A stretch of 64,000 nucleotides of DNA from Rhodopseudomonas palustris. Lineage in GTDB: Bacteria > Pseudomonadota > Alphaproteobacteria > Rhizobiales > Xanthobacteraceae. Each line of letters opens with the position of its first letter. Position 1 is the stretch's first letter. The translations under genes and the position numbers were made by a program. Location of the stretch: contig NZ_CP041387.1 in NCBI RefSeq assembly GCF_007005445.1, positions 3,497,001-3,561,000 of the forward strand, given 5' to 3'. Shown piece by piece: positions 1 through 8,126 of the stretch. The notes below the pieces were generated by a model. The model was not told the origin of the DNA. It made no database searches and worked only from the letters and a program-made list of their open reading frames with translations.

Positions 1-122
1 GCGTCCACATTGGGCCCCCAGTAACCGGCGGATCCGCCGAGGCCGGCGACCAGCAGCACCGGCTCACCGGAGCCGACGACCTCGTAGCGTAGTGCAATGT
101 CCGACAATTGAGCGATCGGCAT
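1..122 (-). CDS. rutD: RutD-like alpha/beta hydrolase, N-terminal part only
   Basis: Reading leftwards from the ATG at 122 gives about 40 residues beginning MPIAQLSDIALRYEVVG and containing LVAGLGGSAGYW, which fits the oxyanion-loop region at the start of alpha/beta hydrolases and resembles the GLGGSGSYW stretch I recall for E. coli RutD. RutD is proposed to speed aminoacrylate hydrolysis in pyrimidine nitrogen scavenging. The gene starts 10 bases after the stop of the permease gene, in the same direction as rutC and rutB, so it belongs to that transcript. The nucleophile and the rest of the fold lie outside the window. The rutD assignment leans on rutB and rutC; alone it would only be an alpha/beta hydrolase. 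Confidence 0.7.
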   Translation of the reverse strand, partial: MPIAQLSDIALRYEVVGSGEPVLLVAGLGGSAGYWGPNVD

Positions 123-132
123 CTTCAGAACC

Positions 133-972
133 TCAGCGCCACTTCATCCGGCGCTCGACCCAGCCGACGAGGCCGTCGAGCAGCAGCGCCAGCAGCATCA
201 ATGCGAGAATGCCGCCCCACACCGCGTTGAGATTGTACAACGTACCGGCGTAGTAGATCTGATAGCCAAGCCCCTGATCGGCCGAGATGTATTCGCCGAC
301 CACCGCGCCGATCATCGCGAAGCCGATGTTGAGTCGAAACGCGGAGGCGATCCACGGCAGCGATCCGGGCGCGATCACGATACGAAACATCTGAAACCGG
401 CTGGCGCCGAGCGCCTTGAGCATCTTCAGATAGTCGCCATCGATTTCCTGCGTGCCGGCATAGCTGGTGATCATCGCAACGATGAAAGTGATGATGGCGG
501 CGACCGCGATCTTGGATTCGATGCCGACGCCGAACCACACCACGATCAGCGGCGCCAGCGCGATCTTCGGCAGGCCGTTGAGTGCGATCAAGAGTGGCCG
601 TAGCACCGCGGCCGCGGTCGGTGACAGCCACAACAGCAGGCCGGCGGCCGAGCCGGCGATGCTGCCGATCAGGAATCCGAGAATCGATTCCTTGGCGGTG
701 ACCCAGGTGTCGTTGAGCAGTGAGCCGGTGGTGAGCCCCTTGGCCAGTTCTCGCCAGATACCGGTCGGCTGGCCGTAGAGATAGACCTTGATCCACTCGG
801 CGCGGATCGCAATCTCCCACAGCAACAGGAAGCCGCCGATCAGCAGCAATTGCAGAAAGAAGATCCTGCCCCGCGCAAGCCACGGCGCGGAGATCGAGCG
901 TTGCGAGGCTTTGGCCGGCTTCCGATCGGCTGTCTGCTCGGGCATGCGACCCATGATCTCCGCATTGGCCAT
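133..972 (-). CDS. ABC transporter permease, SsuC/TauC/NitT type
   Basis: A 279-residue integral membrane protein with about six hydrophobic segments. Its C-terminal half carries the EAA-type loop of importer permeases (LKALGASRFQMFRIVIAPGSLPWI), which docks on the ATPase. Length and style match permeases of the nitrate/sulfonate/taurine/pyrimidine family that work with NMT1/THI5-like binding proteins, one of which is encoded upstream at 2092-3150. The ATG at 972 lies three bases from the stop of rutC, so translation is probably coupled. No ATPase gene is in view; it should lie beyond the left edge. The Rut context suggests the substrate is a pyrimidine or related compound, an inference not readable from the permease itself. 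Confidence 0.85.
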   Translation of the reverse strand: MANAEIMGRMPEQTADRKPAKASQRSISAPWLARGRIFFLQLLLIGGFLLLWEIAIRAEWIKVYLYGQPTGIWRELAKGLTTGSLLNDTWVTAKESILGFLIGSIAGSAAGLLLWLSPTAAAVLRPLLIALNGLPKIALAPLIVVWFGVGIESKIAVAAIITFIVAMITSYAGTQEIDGDYLKMLKALGASRFQMFRIVIAPGSLPWIASAFRLNIGFAMIGAVVGEYISADQGLGYQIYYAGTLYNLNAVWGGILALMLLALLLDGLVGWVERRMKWR

Positions 973-974
973 GG

Positions 975-1361
975 TCAGGTTCCGACGTAAGCGGTGGTGG
1001 CGATCTCGACGAGGAATTCCGGGCGCACCAACGGGCTCTGGATGCAGTATCGCGCCGGCGGAGTCTCCGGGAAGTACTCCTTGTAGACGGCATTCATCGC
1101 CGCGTAGTCGGCGAGGTCCTTCAGGAAGATCTGGTTGAACACCACGTCCTTCAGCGTGCCGCCGCCGGCCTCGACCACCGACTTGATCGACTCCAGCACG
1201 AACCGGGTCTGCGCGGTGGCGTCGCCGGCGCCGACGGTCTCGCCGTTGGGACCGATCGCCAGCGTACCGGAAACATAGATGAATCCGCCGGCCTTGGTAC
1301 CGGGGCTATAGGGCGCGAGCGGCGGCGGCGAGCCCGGCGGAATGATGACTTCGAACGGCAC
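975..1361 (-). CDS. rutC: RutC, RidA-family aminoacrylate deaminase
   Basis: A 128-residue RidA/YjgF-family protein, the same length as E. coli RutC. From a GTG start at 1361 it reads [20 protein letters not shown], then IYVSGTLA, and near the end [21 protein letters not shown], keeping the conserved Arg and the ESP-like loop region. RutC proteins act on aminoacrylate-type intermediates in the uracil ring-opening pathway. The open frame extends further upstream to 1601, but that extension overlaps rutB on another frame and is not RidA-like, so the GTG start is preferred. It is followed by the permease gene and preceded 29 bases away by rutB. Confidence 0.92.
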   Translation of the reverse strand: MPFEVIIPPGSPPPLAPYSPGTKAGGFIYVSGTLAIGPNGETVGAGDATAQTRFVLESIKSVVEAGGGTLKDVVFNQIFLKDLADYAAMNAVYKEYFPETPPARYCIQSPLVRPEFLVEIATTAYVGT

Positions 1362-1390
1362 GGACACTCCTTGGTTGTCGAAGGCGAAAT

Positions 1391-2077
1391 TCAGGCGGCG
1401 ATGCTGGAAGCGAGCGCCTGGGCGACGTCGTCGACGGTCGAGCTCCAGCCGAAGAAGCTCTCGACATTGTAGATCGTCGCCTGCTGGCAGAACTCCGGCC
1501 CGGCCTGGTAGCAGGCGTCGCGCACCAGAACTGGGAAGTATTCCCTGAAGAACGCGTCGCGGATGGTCGACTCGACGCACACATTGGTGGCGACGCCGCA
1601 CACCAGCACCGTGTCGATCCTTCGGCTGCGCAACAGGCTGTCGAGTGCGGTGCCGGCGAAGCCGCTGTAGCGCGGCTTCGGCACCAACAGATCGTCGGGC
1701 TGCGGCTTCAGCTCCTGGACCAGCTCGTAGTCCCAGCCGCCGCGGGTCAGCAGCTTGCCGGCCAGTTCGGGCCGGCTGCGCATCAGCTTCAGCGAATTGC
1801 CCTTACGCTGATTGACCGAATTCGGACCGCCGGCCTCCTTCAGCGCCGGATCCCAGCCGTTCTGCAGCCACACCACCTGGATGCCGGAGCCGCGGGCGAT
1901 CGATATCAACCTGGCGATGGCGGGAATGACCTTCTGGGTCGGCGTCAGGTCGACGCCGAGATGCGAGAAGTAACCACCCGGCGAACAGTAACCGTTCTGC
2001 ATGTCGACGACGATCAGCGCAGTGGCGGCGGCGTCGAAATCGACGGATTCGGGACGGGCGGACAATTGCTTGGACAT
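1391..2077 (-). CDS. rutB: RutB, ureidoacrylate amidohydrolase (isochorismatase fold)
   Basis: A 228-residue cysteine hydrolase of the isochorismatase family. The expected triad is visible: Asp25 in IVVDMQNGY, Lys134 in VPKPRYSGF and Cys167 in [11 protein letters not shown]. Blocks such as [26 protein letters not shown] and AGPEF match RutB rather than generic nicotinamidases. RutB cleaves (peroxy)ureidoacrylate, the ring-opened product of RutA, to carbamate and an aminoacrylate. The ATG at 2077 follows the stop of the binding-protein gene by 14 bases, so one transcript is likely. No RutA gene is in the window; it may lie left of base 1 or elsewhere. Confidence 0.93.
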   Translation of the reverse strand: MSKQLSARPESVDFDAAATALIVVDMQNGYCSPGGYFSHLGVDLTPTQKVIPAIARLISIARGSGIQVVWLQNGWDPALKEAGGPNSVNQRKGNSLKLMRSRPELAGKLLTRGGWDYELVQELKPQPDDLLVPKPRYSGFAGTALDSLLRSRRIDTVLVCGVATNVCVESTIRDAFFREYFPVLVRDACYQAGPEFCQQATIYNVESFFGWSSTVDDVAQALASSIAA

Positions 2078-2091
2078 GATGCTCTCGATTT

Positions 2092-3150
2092 TCAGCCGGC
2101 CTTGCCGACCTTGGCGGTCGCCTTTTCGGCGAAGCTGTTGTCGACCATTTCTTCGTAGGGCCGGGCGGACTTGATCGAGCCGCCGGCGAGTTCGAACGCC
2201 ATGTCGGCGTCCCACTCGGCCTTGGAAATGGTCGGGTTCTTCGGAATGGCGGCGGAGTTGCCGAGCAGATTGTCGGCCGCGGAGCGGATCACCGACTCGC
2301 CGACCTGCGGGAATTCGGCGACCGAGGCTTTGACGAACAGCTCGCGATCGGTCTGTAGCGCCGCCTGGGCCTCGGCCAGCGCGTCGCAGAACGCCTGCAC
2401 CATCGCCGGGTCCTTCTCGATCACGCTCTTCTGCGTCATCGCGGTGGTCCAGGACAGCGGACCGATGATGTCGGCGAAGGCGAACACCGGCTCGAGGCCG
2501 AACTTCTCCTTGGCGATCGAGACGTCCCATTCGAACATCGTGGCGAACTCGGCGCGGCCGTCGAGCACGGCCTGGGCCTGCGCGCCCTGCGGTAGCTGCA
2601 AGAATTTGACGCCGGCAGCCTCCGGATCGAACCCGCCGCGGTCCTTCATGGCGAAGGTCGGGGTCTGGATGGTGGAGGACGGGAAGCGCAGACTCGCGAT
2701 GGTCTTGCCCTTGAAGTCGGCGATGCTGCCGACCTTGGTGCCAGGCTTGGCGACCGCCCACATCGCGACGCCGCCGACCACCTTGGCGATGTTGCTGACC
2801 TTGGCGCCCTCGTTGACAGCGTTGACGGACATGCCCGCGCCGGTGACCGCGAAGCTGGCATTGCCCGACAGCACCACCGGCAGCGCCAGCGCGATGCCGC
2901 CCGCCGAGCTGACGGCGACGTCGAGCCCGTGCTTCTTGAAGAAGCCGCCGTGCTTGGCTGCGTAGACCGACACATACATGCCGAGGTGGATGGCCTCGGA
3001 GACCTTGATGGCATTCAGGGACTGGGCGGCCGCCGGACTACCGAGCCGGTCGAACACCGCAACGATGGTGGCTGCACTCGCGCCCAGCAAGACGGTCCGC
3101 CGTGAGGCGGCGCCGGTGAACAGCTTGGTTCCTTTGCGCTCAGATTTCAC
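2092..3150 (-). CDS. ABC transporter substrate-binding protein, NMT1/THI5-like, Tat signal
   Basis: A 352-residue periplasmic binding protein. The N-terminus has a twin-arginine signal (SRRTVLLGASAATIVAVF) ending near SPAAAQS, so it is likely exported folded. The mature part has the NMT1/SsuA layout: IHLGMYVSVYAAKHGGFFKKHGLDV at the start and an ADFKGKTIASLRFPSS-type hinge segment. Being the first gene of the cluster after the LysR gene and directly ahead of rutB and rutC, it probably delivers the compound degraded by Rut enzymes. Uracil/thymine or a derivative would be the first guess, by context only. Confidence 0.85.
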   Translation of the reverse strand: MKSERKGTKLFTGAASRRTVLLGASAATIVAVFDRLGSPAAAQSLNAIKVSEAIHLGMYVSVYAAKHGGFFKKHGLDVAVSSAGGIALALPVVLSGNASFAVTGAGMSVNAVNEGAKVSNIAKVVGGVAMWAVAKPGTKVGSIADFKGKTIASLRFPSSTIQTPTFAMKDRGGFDPEAAGVKFLQLPQGAQAQAVLDGRAEFATMFEWDVSIAKEKFGLEPVFAFADIIGPLSWTTAMTQKSVIEKDPAMVQAFCDALAEAQAALQTDRELFVKASVAEFPQVGESVIRSAADNLLGNSAAIPKNPTISKAEWDADMAFELAGGSIKSARPYEEMVDNSFAEKATAKVGKAG

Positions 3151-3233
3151 GACGAGTCCTCCGTTGGGGCCTGTGGAGGCCAGACTAAAGACGGAGAGAC
3201 TGTCCCGAAAAGTCGAGATTCGGTCATGTGATC

Positions 3234-3248
3234 TTGCCGAAAAGGCAA
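3234..3248 (-). terminator. Small hairpin after the LysR gene
   Basis: TTGCC and GGCAA arms separated by GAAAA lie a few bases past the stop of the LysR gene. The stem is only 5 bp and there is no long T tract, so it may be a weak terminator or attenuator separating the regulator from the binding-protein gene. Confidence 0.3.
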
Positions 3249-3252
3249 CACC

Positions 3253-4167
3253 TCAGCCGGGTCGCCTCGTCCGCGACAGGCCGCGGATCGCTTCCGCCAG
3301 GGCCTTCAGGAACTCCTGAGGCGCGTGCGGCAGCGGGCGGTCACGGTGGATGCTGATGCTGGAGCGCGCGGCAGCGAACGCCGGATCGGCAATCGGGATT
3401 GCCCGGAGCGCGTCGTAATGCAGCTCGGTGATCACCGTCAGCGCCGGCATGAAGGCGATCACCTGTCCGGTCGCCGCCATTCGCTTGGTGAGCTCCAGCG
3501 AGTTGGTGGTCACCAGCACCTGCGGCGCGCGCTGCCGCTTGGCGATCGCCCGTTCGAACACCTGACGCAGACCGAAACTGTGCTCGGGCAGCGCGATCGT
3601 CTGTGTGCAAATGTCGTCGAGCGTCAGCGACGCGCGATTGGCGAATTCATGCGTCGGCGCCACCAGACAGGCGATCGGCTCGACATGCTCGGCGATCACT
3701 TCGATCTCTGGCCGCGGCGTCGCGTTGAAGGTGATGCCGATATCGGCTTCGTCCTCGAGCAGCGCCTCGATGATGCGATCGGTCGATCCGGTCTGAATTC
3801 GGAAGGTGACGGCCGGATAGCGATGGTGGAAGTTGGCGAGCAGATCGGGTAGCAGCCCCGACACCAGCCCTTCGATCACGAACAGCGAGACCTCGCCGCG
3901 GCGCAGGCCGCGCAGATCGTCGATCTCGTTGCGCGCGCGGTCGAGGTCGCGAAAGATCCGGTTGCTCTGCCGGGCGAGGACTTCGCCGGCCGGCGTAAGC
4001 TGCACCCCGACCTTGGAGCGCTCGAACAACACGGCGTCGAGTTCGTGTTCGAGCTGCGCGATCTGGCGGCTGACTGCCGACGGTGCGACGTGCAAGCGAT
4101 CGGCCGCCTTACGGATCGAGCCGAGCCTTGCGACTTCGTTGAAATAGCGCAGGGTCAGGAAGCGCAC
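3253..4167 (-). CDS. LysR-family transcriptional regulator
   Basis: A 304-residue LysR regulator. Residues 1-60 form the winged helix-turn-helix (LRYFNEVARLGSIRKAADRL, then VAPSAVSRQIAQLEHELD), followed by a linker helix and a two-lobed effector-binding domain. It is encoded on the same strand and about 100 bases ahead of the binding-protein gene that opens the Rut/ABC cluster, so local control is likely, although classical LysR genes are divergent from their targets. E. coli controls rut with the TetR-type RutR; a LysR protein here would be a different arrangement. The effector is unknown. Confidence 0.88.
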   Translation of the reverse strand: MRFLTLRYFNEVARLGSIRKAADRLHVAPSAVSRQIAQLEHELDAVLFERSKVGVQLTPAGEVLARQSNRIFRDLDRARNEIDDLRGLRRGEVSLFVIEGLVSGLLPDLLANFHHRYPAVTFRIQTGSTDRIIEALLEDEADIGITFNATPRPEIEVIAEHVEPIACLVAPTHEFANRASLTLDDICTQTIALPEHSFGLRQVFERAIAKRQRAPQVLVTTNSLELTKRMAATGQVIAFMPALTVITELHYDALRAIPIADPAFAAARSSISIHRDRPLPHAPQEFLKALAEAIRGLSRTRRPG

Positions 4168-4335
4168 GCGGGCTCATCTCTCCATATACTCGTCTCATTG
4201 TTCAGGCTGAGCGCATGTTGCGCAAGGCGCCAGACGCTCTGGGGCCGAGCCGAGGCGTTATGCGGTCGCCGAGCACTGCGCTCAGTGCATCGCTCTGGTA
4301 TCGCCCCCCTCTTCCCCTGCGGGGACCAGCGATGC

Positions 4336-6189
4336 TCACGACGCCGCCTCCTGCGCCGTCCGCGGTGTCGCCGTGGTGGACGGCTCAGCGAACGTCCGCA
4401 AATCCTGCTCGTCGAGCGTCTCCTTTTCCATCAGCCGGCGGGCCGAGCGCTCGAGCTGGTCGCGGCGCTCGCCGAGCAGCTTGACGGTGCGGTCGAAGGT
4501 GGCGTCGACAATGCGCTTGACCTCGTCGTCGACGGCCGCCGCGGTTTCGTCCGAGTAGCTACGCTCCTGCGGCCCGTAATATGGCTGGTCGGTCGCCAGG
4601 AACGAGCGGCGGTCCTTTTCCAGCGCGACGTGACCGAGCCGCTCGCTCATGCCGTAGCGGGTGACCATGGCACGGGCGATGTCGGTGACCTTCATCAGAT
4701 CGTCGGCGGCGCCGGTCGACAGATGACCGAACACGATCTTCTCCGCGGCGCGACCGCCGAGCAGCACCGCCATCTTGTTCTCCAGCTCGTCGCGGGTCAT
4801 CAGGAAGCGATCCTCGGTCGGCCGCTGGATGGTGTAGCCGAGCGCGCCGATGCCGCGCGGGATGATCGAGACCTTGTGCACCGGGTCGACGCCGGGCAGC
4901 GCCATCGCCACCAGCGCATGGCCCATCTCGTGATAGGCGACGATCTCCCGCTCCTTCGCGTTGAGCAGACGGTTACGCTTCTCGAGCCCGGCGACGATGC
5001 GCTCGATCGCGTTGTTGAAGTCCTGCATCGTCACCGCATCGGCCTTGCGACGGGTGGCCAGAAGCGTCGCCTCGTTGACCAGATTGGCCAGATCGGCCCC
5101 GGTGAAGCCCGGCGTCAGCGCCGCGATCTGCTCGGGCGAGACGTCGGACGCCAGTCTGGCCTTGGTCAGATGCACGCCGAGGATCTGGATACGGCCGGCC
5201 TTGTCGGGACGATCGACCAGCACCTGGCGGTCGAACCGGCCGGCGCGCAGCAGTGCCGGATCGAGGATCTCGGGCCGGTTGGTGGCGGCGAGCAGCACCA
5301 GGCCGGTCGAGGAGTCGAAGCCGTCGAGCTCGACCAGGAGCTGATTCAGCGTCTGCTCCTTCTCGTCGTGGCCGCCCGCATAGGGTCCGATGCCGCGGGC
5401 GCGGCCGAGCGCGTCGAGCTCGTCGATGAAGATGATCGCCGGGGCCTTGGCGCGGGCCTGTTCGAACAGATCGCGCACCCGCGCGGCGCCGACGCCGACG
5501 AACATCTCGACGAATTCCGAGCCGGAGATCGAGAAGAACGGCACGCCGGCCTCGCCCGCCACGGCTTTCGCCAGCAGGGTCTTACCGGTGCCGGGCGGTC
5601 CGACCAGCAGGATGCCCTTCGGCATCCGCCCGCCGAGCCGGCCGTAGCCCTCCGGGTCTTTGAGGAAGTCGACGATCTCCTTCAGCTCGTCCTTGGCCTC
5701 GTCGACGCCGGCGACGTCGGCGAACGACACGCCGGTGTCGGACTCGACATAGACCTTGGCCTTCGACTTGCCGATCTGCATCAAGCCGCCACCGACGCCG
5801 CCGCCCATCCGGCGCATGATGAACACCCAGACGCCGACGAACAGCAGCACCGGCACCACCCAGGACAACAAATCGCGGAAGAACGTACTTTCGATCCGGC
5901 CGGTGACGACGACGCCCTTGTCCTGGAGCTGGCGCGCCAGATCCGGTTCGACCCGGGTGGTGATGAACATCGGCTTGCCGTCGATCGGCTCCTTGAACCG
6001 CCCCTGGATGAAGCGATCGGACACCGCGGCTTCGGCGATCCTGCCCTCGGACAGATAGGTCTCGAACTGGCTGTAGGGGATCTGCGCGACCAGCGTCGCG
6101 GTGGTGAACAGATATTGAAAGCCGAGCAAGACGAACAGCGCGATCAGCCAGTACCCGATATTGAACTGGGTCTTCTTGTTGAGCTCCAC
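4336..6189 (-). CDS. ftsH: ATP-dependent zinc metalloprotease FtsH (paralogue with HEMGH)
   Basis: A 617-residue membrane AAA+ protease. Two membrane segments (about residues 11-30 and 108-127) flank a periplasmic loop. The AAA domain has Walker A GPPGTGKT at 197-204, Walker B IIFIDEL at 252-258 and the arginine-finger region [10 protein letters not shown] near 313-322. The zinc-protease motif is HEMGH at 420-424, where most FtsH proteins have HEAGH; both His and the Glu are kept. FtsH degrades misassembled membrane proteins and short-lived cytosolic regulators. It has no tilS or hpt neighbour as housekeeping ftsH genes often do, so it may be a second copy. It appears monocistronic. Confidence 0.93.
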   Translation of the reverse strand: MELNKKTQFNIGYWLIALFVLLGFQYLFTTATLVAQIPYSQFETYLSEGRIAEAAVSDRFIQGRFKEPIDGKPMFITTRVEPDLARQLQDKGVVVTGRIESTFFRDLLSWVVPVLLFVGVWVFIMRRMGGGVGGGLMQIGKSKAKVYVESDTGVSFADVAGVDEAKDELKEIVDFLKDPEGYGRLGGRMPKGILLVGPPGTGKTLLAKAVAGEAGVPFFSISGSEFVEMFVGVGAARVRDLFEQARAKAPAIIFIDELDALGRARGIGPYAGGHDEKEQTLNQLLVELDGFDSSTGLVLLAATNRPEILDPALLRAGRFDRQVLVDRPDKAGRIQILGVHLTKARLASDVSPEQIAALTPGFTGADLANLVNEATLLATRRKADAVTMQDFNNAIERIVAGLEKRNRLLNAKEREIVAYHEMGHALVAMALPGVDPVHKVSIIPRGIGALGYTIQRPTEDRFLMTRDELENKMAVLLGGRAAEKIVFGHLSTGAADDLMKVTDIARAMVTRYGMSERLGHVALEKDRRSFLATDQPYYGPQERSYSDETAAAVDDEVKRIVDATFDRTVKLLGERRDQLERSARRLMEKETLDEQDLRTFAEPSTTATPRTAQEAAS

Positions 6190-6543
6190 GACGGTGTCTC
6201 CCCGCTTTGCTCCCCGACGGGAGCCTTGCTCCTTGTCGTCCGACTGAAGACGCCCCAGCCGGCGGCCGCGTTCCTCTCAGATCGCGTGGCAGCTTTCGCA
6301 GCCTGACCGCCTACGTTACGACGCGCTGAGATCGGAGTCGCAGCCGCTTCGGGCCGATCGCAGCGACACCCGAACAGGCCGGAATGCACCTGACGAGCCG
6401 GGCAAATCGAACCGCGCTCCGGCCCTGCATCAAAACAGGGCGGACCCCAGTCGATCTAGGGGAACACTAACGGGTTTCAAGATCATCGCACACAGCGCGG
6501 CGTGCCGCCGCACTGGCCGGGACGGCCGGCGTCGCGGCGAACG
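6190..6543. other. Intergenic region between ftsH and scoB
   Basis: About 350 bases upstream of ftsH and downstream of scoB. Short open frames occur but none has a recognisable motif or ribosome site. It presumably holds the ftsH promoter (reading left) and the end of the sco transcript. No convincing hairpin terminator was seen. Confidence 0.4.
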
Positions 6544-7194
6544 TCAGGCGTTCTTCAGCGCGACGCGGAATTCGGCTTCGGTCTTGGCCTTGACCTCGTC
6601 GAGGGTGACGCCGTCTGCGAGTTCGATCAGCGCCATGCCGTCGTTGCCGTGCTTGTCGATGGTGAACACCGCCAGATCGGTTACCACCATGTCGACGACG
6701 CGCTCGCCGGTCAGCGGCAGATTGCACGACTTCAAGAGCTTCGGGCCGTCCTTGGCGGAATGCTCCATCACTACGACGACACGCTTGACGCCGGCGACGA
6801 GATCCATCGCGCCGCCCATGCCCTTGACCATCTTGCCGGGGATCATCCAGTTGGCGAGGTCGCCGTTCTGCGCCACCTGCATGGCGCCGAGAATGGAGAG
6901 ATCGATGTGGCCGCCGCGAACCATCGCGAACGAATCCGCCGACGAGAAGTAACTGGTCGAGGGCAGCTCGGTGACGGTCTGCTTGCCGGCGTTGATCAGG
7001 TCCGGATCTTCTTCGCCCTCGTAGGGGAACGGCCCCATGCCGAGCATGCCGTTCTCGCTCTGCAGCACCACATCGACGCCGTCGGGGATGTAGTTCGAAA
7101 CCAGCGTCGGAATGCCGATGCCGAGATTGACGTAGAAGCCGTCGCGCAATTCCTTGGCGGCGCGCGCGGCCATCTGTTCGCGGGTCCAGGCCAT
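6544..7194 (-). CDS. scoB: 3-oxoacid CoA-transferase subunit B
   Basis: A 216-residue beta subunit of a family I CoA-transferase. It starts [19 protein letters not shown] and contains [15 protein letters not shown] and the SENGMLGMG motif whose Glu forms the covalent CoA-thioester intermediate. With subunit A, encoded 11 bases upstream, it moves CoA from succinyl-CoA to acetoacetate (or another 3-oxoacid such as 3-oxoadipate). The ketone-body role is favoured by the 3-hydroxybutyrate dehydrogenase gene later in the window, but that gene is 50 kb away. No aromatic-pathway gene sits nearby, which argues mildly against PcaJ. Confidence 0.92.
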   Translation of the reverse strand: MAWTREQMAARAAKELRDGFYVNLGIGIPTLVSNYIPDGVDVVLQSENGMLGMGPFPYEGEEDPDLINAGKQTVTELPSTSYFSSADSFAMVRGGHIDLSILGAMQVAQNGDLANWMIPGKMVKGMGGAMDLVAGVKRVVVVMEHSAKDGPKLLKSCNLPLTGERVVDMVVTDLAVFTIDKHGNDGMALIELADGVTLDEVKAKTEAEFRVALKNA

Positions 7195-7205
7195 CAGGGT
7201 TCTCC

Positions 7206-7922
7206 TCAGCTCGCCGCCGATTCGGCGCGCTTGCGGGTGGTACGCTGCTCGATGTGCTTCTTGGCGTTCGGCACGTGGACGATGCGCTGCACGAAGATGC
7301 CCGGGGTGTGGATATGATCCGGGTCGATCTCGCCCGCCGGCACCAGATGCTCGACCTCGGCGATGGTGATCTTCGCCGCGGTGGCCATCATCGGATTGAA
7401 GTTGCGCGCCGTCTTTCGGTACACGAGATTGCCGGCGGTATCGCCCTTCCAGGCGTGGACGATCGCGACGTCGCCGAACAGGCCGCGTTCCATCACGTAC
7501 TTCTCGCCGTCGAATTCGCGTACTTCCTTGCCCTCCGCCACCAGGGTGCCGACGCCGGTCTTGGTGAAGAACGCCGGGATGCCGGCGCCGCCGGCGCGGA
7601 TACGCTCGGCCAGCGTGCCCTGCGGCGCGAACTCCAGCTCCAGTTCGCCCGCCAGGAACTGCTGCGCGAACAGCTTGTTCTCGCCCACATAGGACGAGAT
7701 CATTTTCTTGATCTGCCGGGTCTCGAGCAACCGGCTGAGGCCGATGCCGTCGACGCCCGCGTTGTTGGAGACGAAAGTCAGATCCTTGACGCCGGAGTCG
7801 CGGATCGCGTCGGACAATGTCTCGGGGATGCCGCACAGGCCAAAGCCGCCGGACATGATCATCATGCCGTCCCGCAAGATGCCGTCGAGTGCCGTCTTGG
7901 CGTCGGGGTATACCTTGTTCAT
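7206..7922 (-). CDS. scoA: 3-oxoacid CoA-transferase subunit A
   Basis: A 238-residue alpha subunit. It opens [19 protein letters not shown] and carries the typical [10 protein letters not shown] and [13 protein letters not shown]oA-binding blocks, then [15 protein letters not shown]. It is translated just before scoB with an 11-base gap, forming a two-gene operon. The ATG at 7922 was chosen because MNKVYPD is the family start; the frame stays open for 58 further codons without similarity. The product is cytosolic and forms a heteromeric enzyme with ScoB in acetoacetate activation. Confidence 0.92.
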   Translation of the reverse strand: MNKVYPDAKTALDGILRDGMMIMSGGFGLCGIPETLSDAIRDSGVKDLTFVSNNAGVDGIGLSRLLETRQIKKMISSYVGENKLFAQQFLAGELELEFAPQGTLAERIRAGGAGIPAFFTKTGVGTLVAEGKEVREFDGEKYVMERGLFGDVAIVHAWKGDTAGNLVYRKTARNFNPMMATAAKITIAEVEHLVPAGEIDPDHIHTPGIFVQRIVHVPNAKKHIEQRTTRKRAESAAS

Positions 7923-8126
7923 GGTGCAGGACCTGTGAGGGGACTTTGCTGCGACTAGGACTATTAGGCAAAAACCCCGCAACGCGTCAATTGCACCACC
8001 CCCTCGATACCCGGAAAGCCTTGAAAGCGCCAAGAAAACCGAGCAAGTTGCGGCTTCAGGTCCGGCCCTCTGGGAGCCGCCTCTCGCGCACGACATTCAC
8101 GCTCACGTTCCGGAAACTGGTTGGCG

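Noticed and set aside
1306..1601. Upstream-extended start of rutC
   Set aside because: The extension overlaps rutB in another frame and has no RidA similarity; the GTG at 1361 gives the family length.
4045..6306. Long plus-strand open frame (753 codons) opposite ftsH
   Set aside because: It is antisense to a complete ftsH, is extremely Arg/Asp/Gln/His-rich and has no domain; typical shadow frame of G+C-rich DNA.
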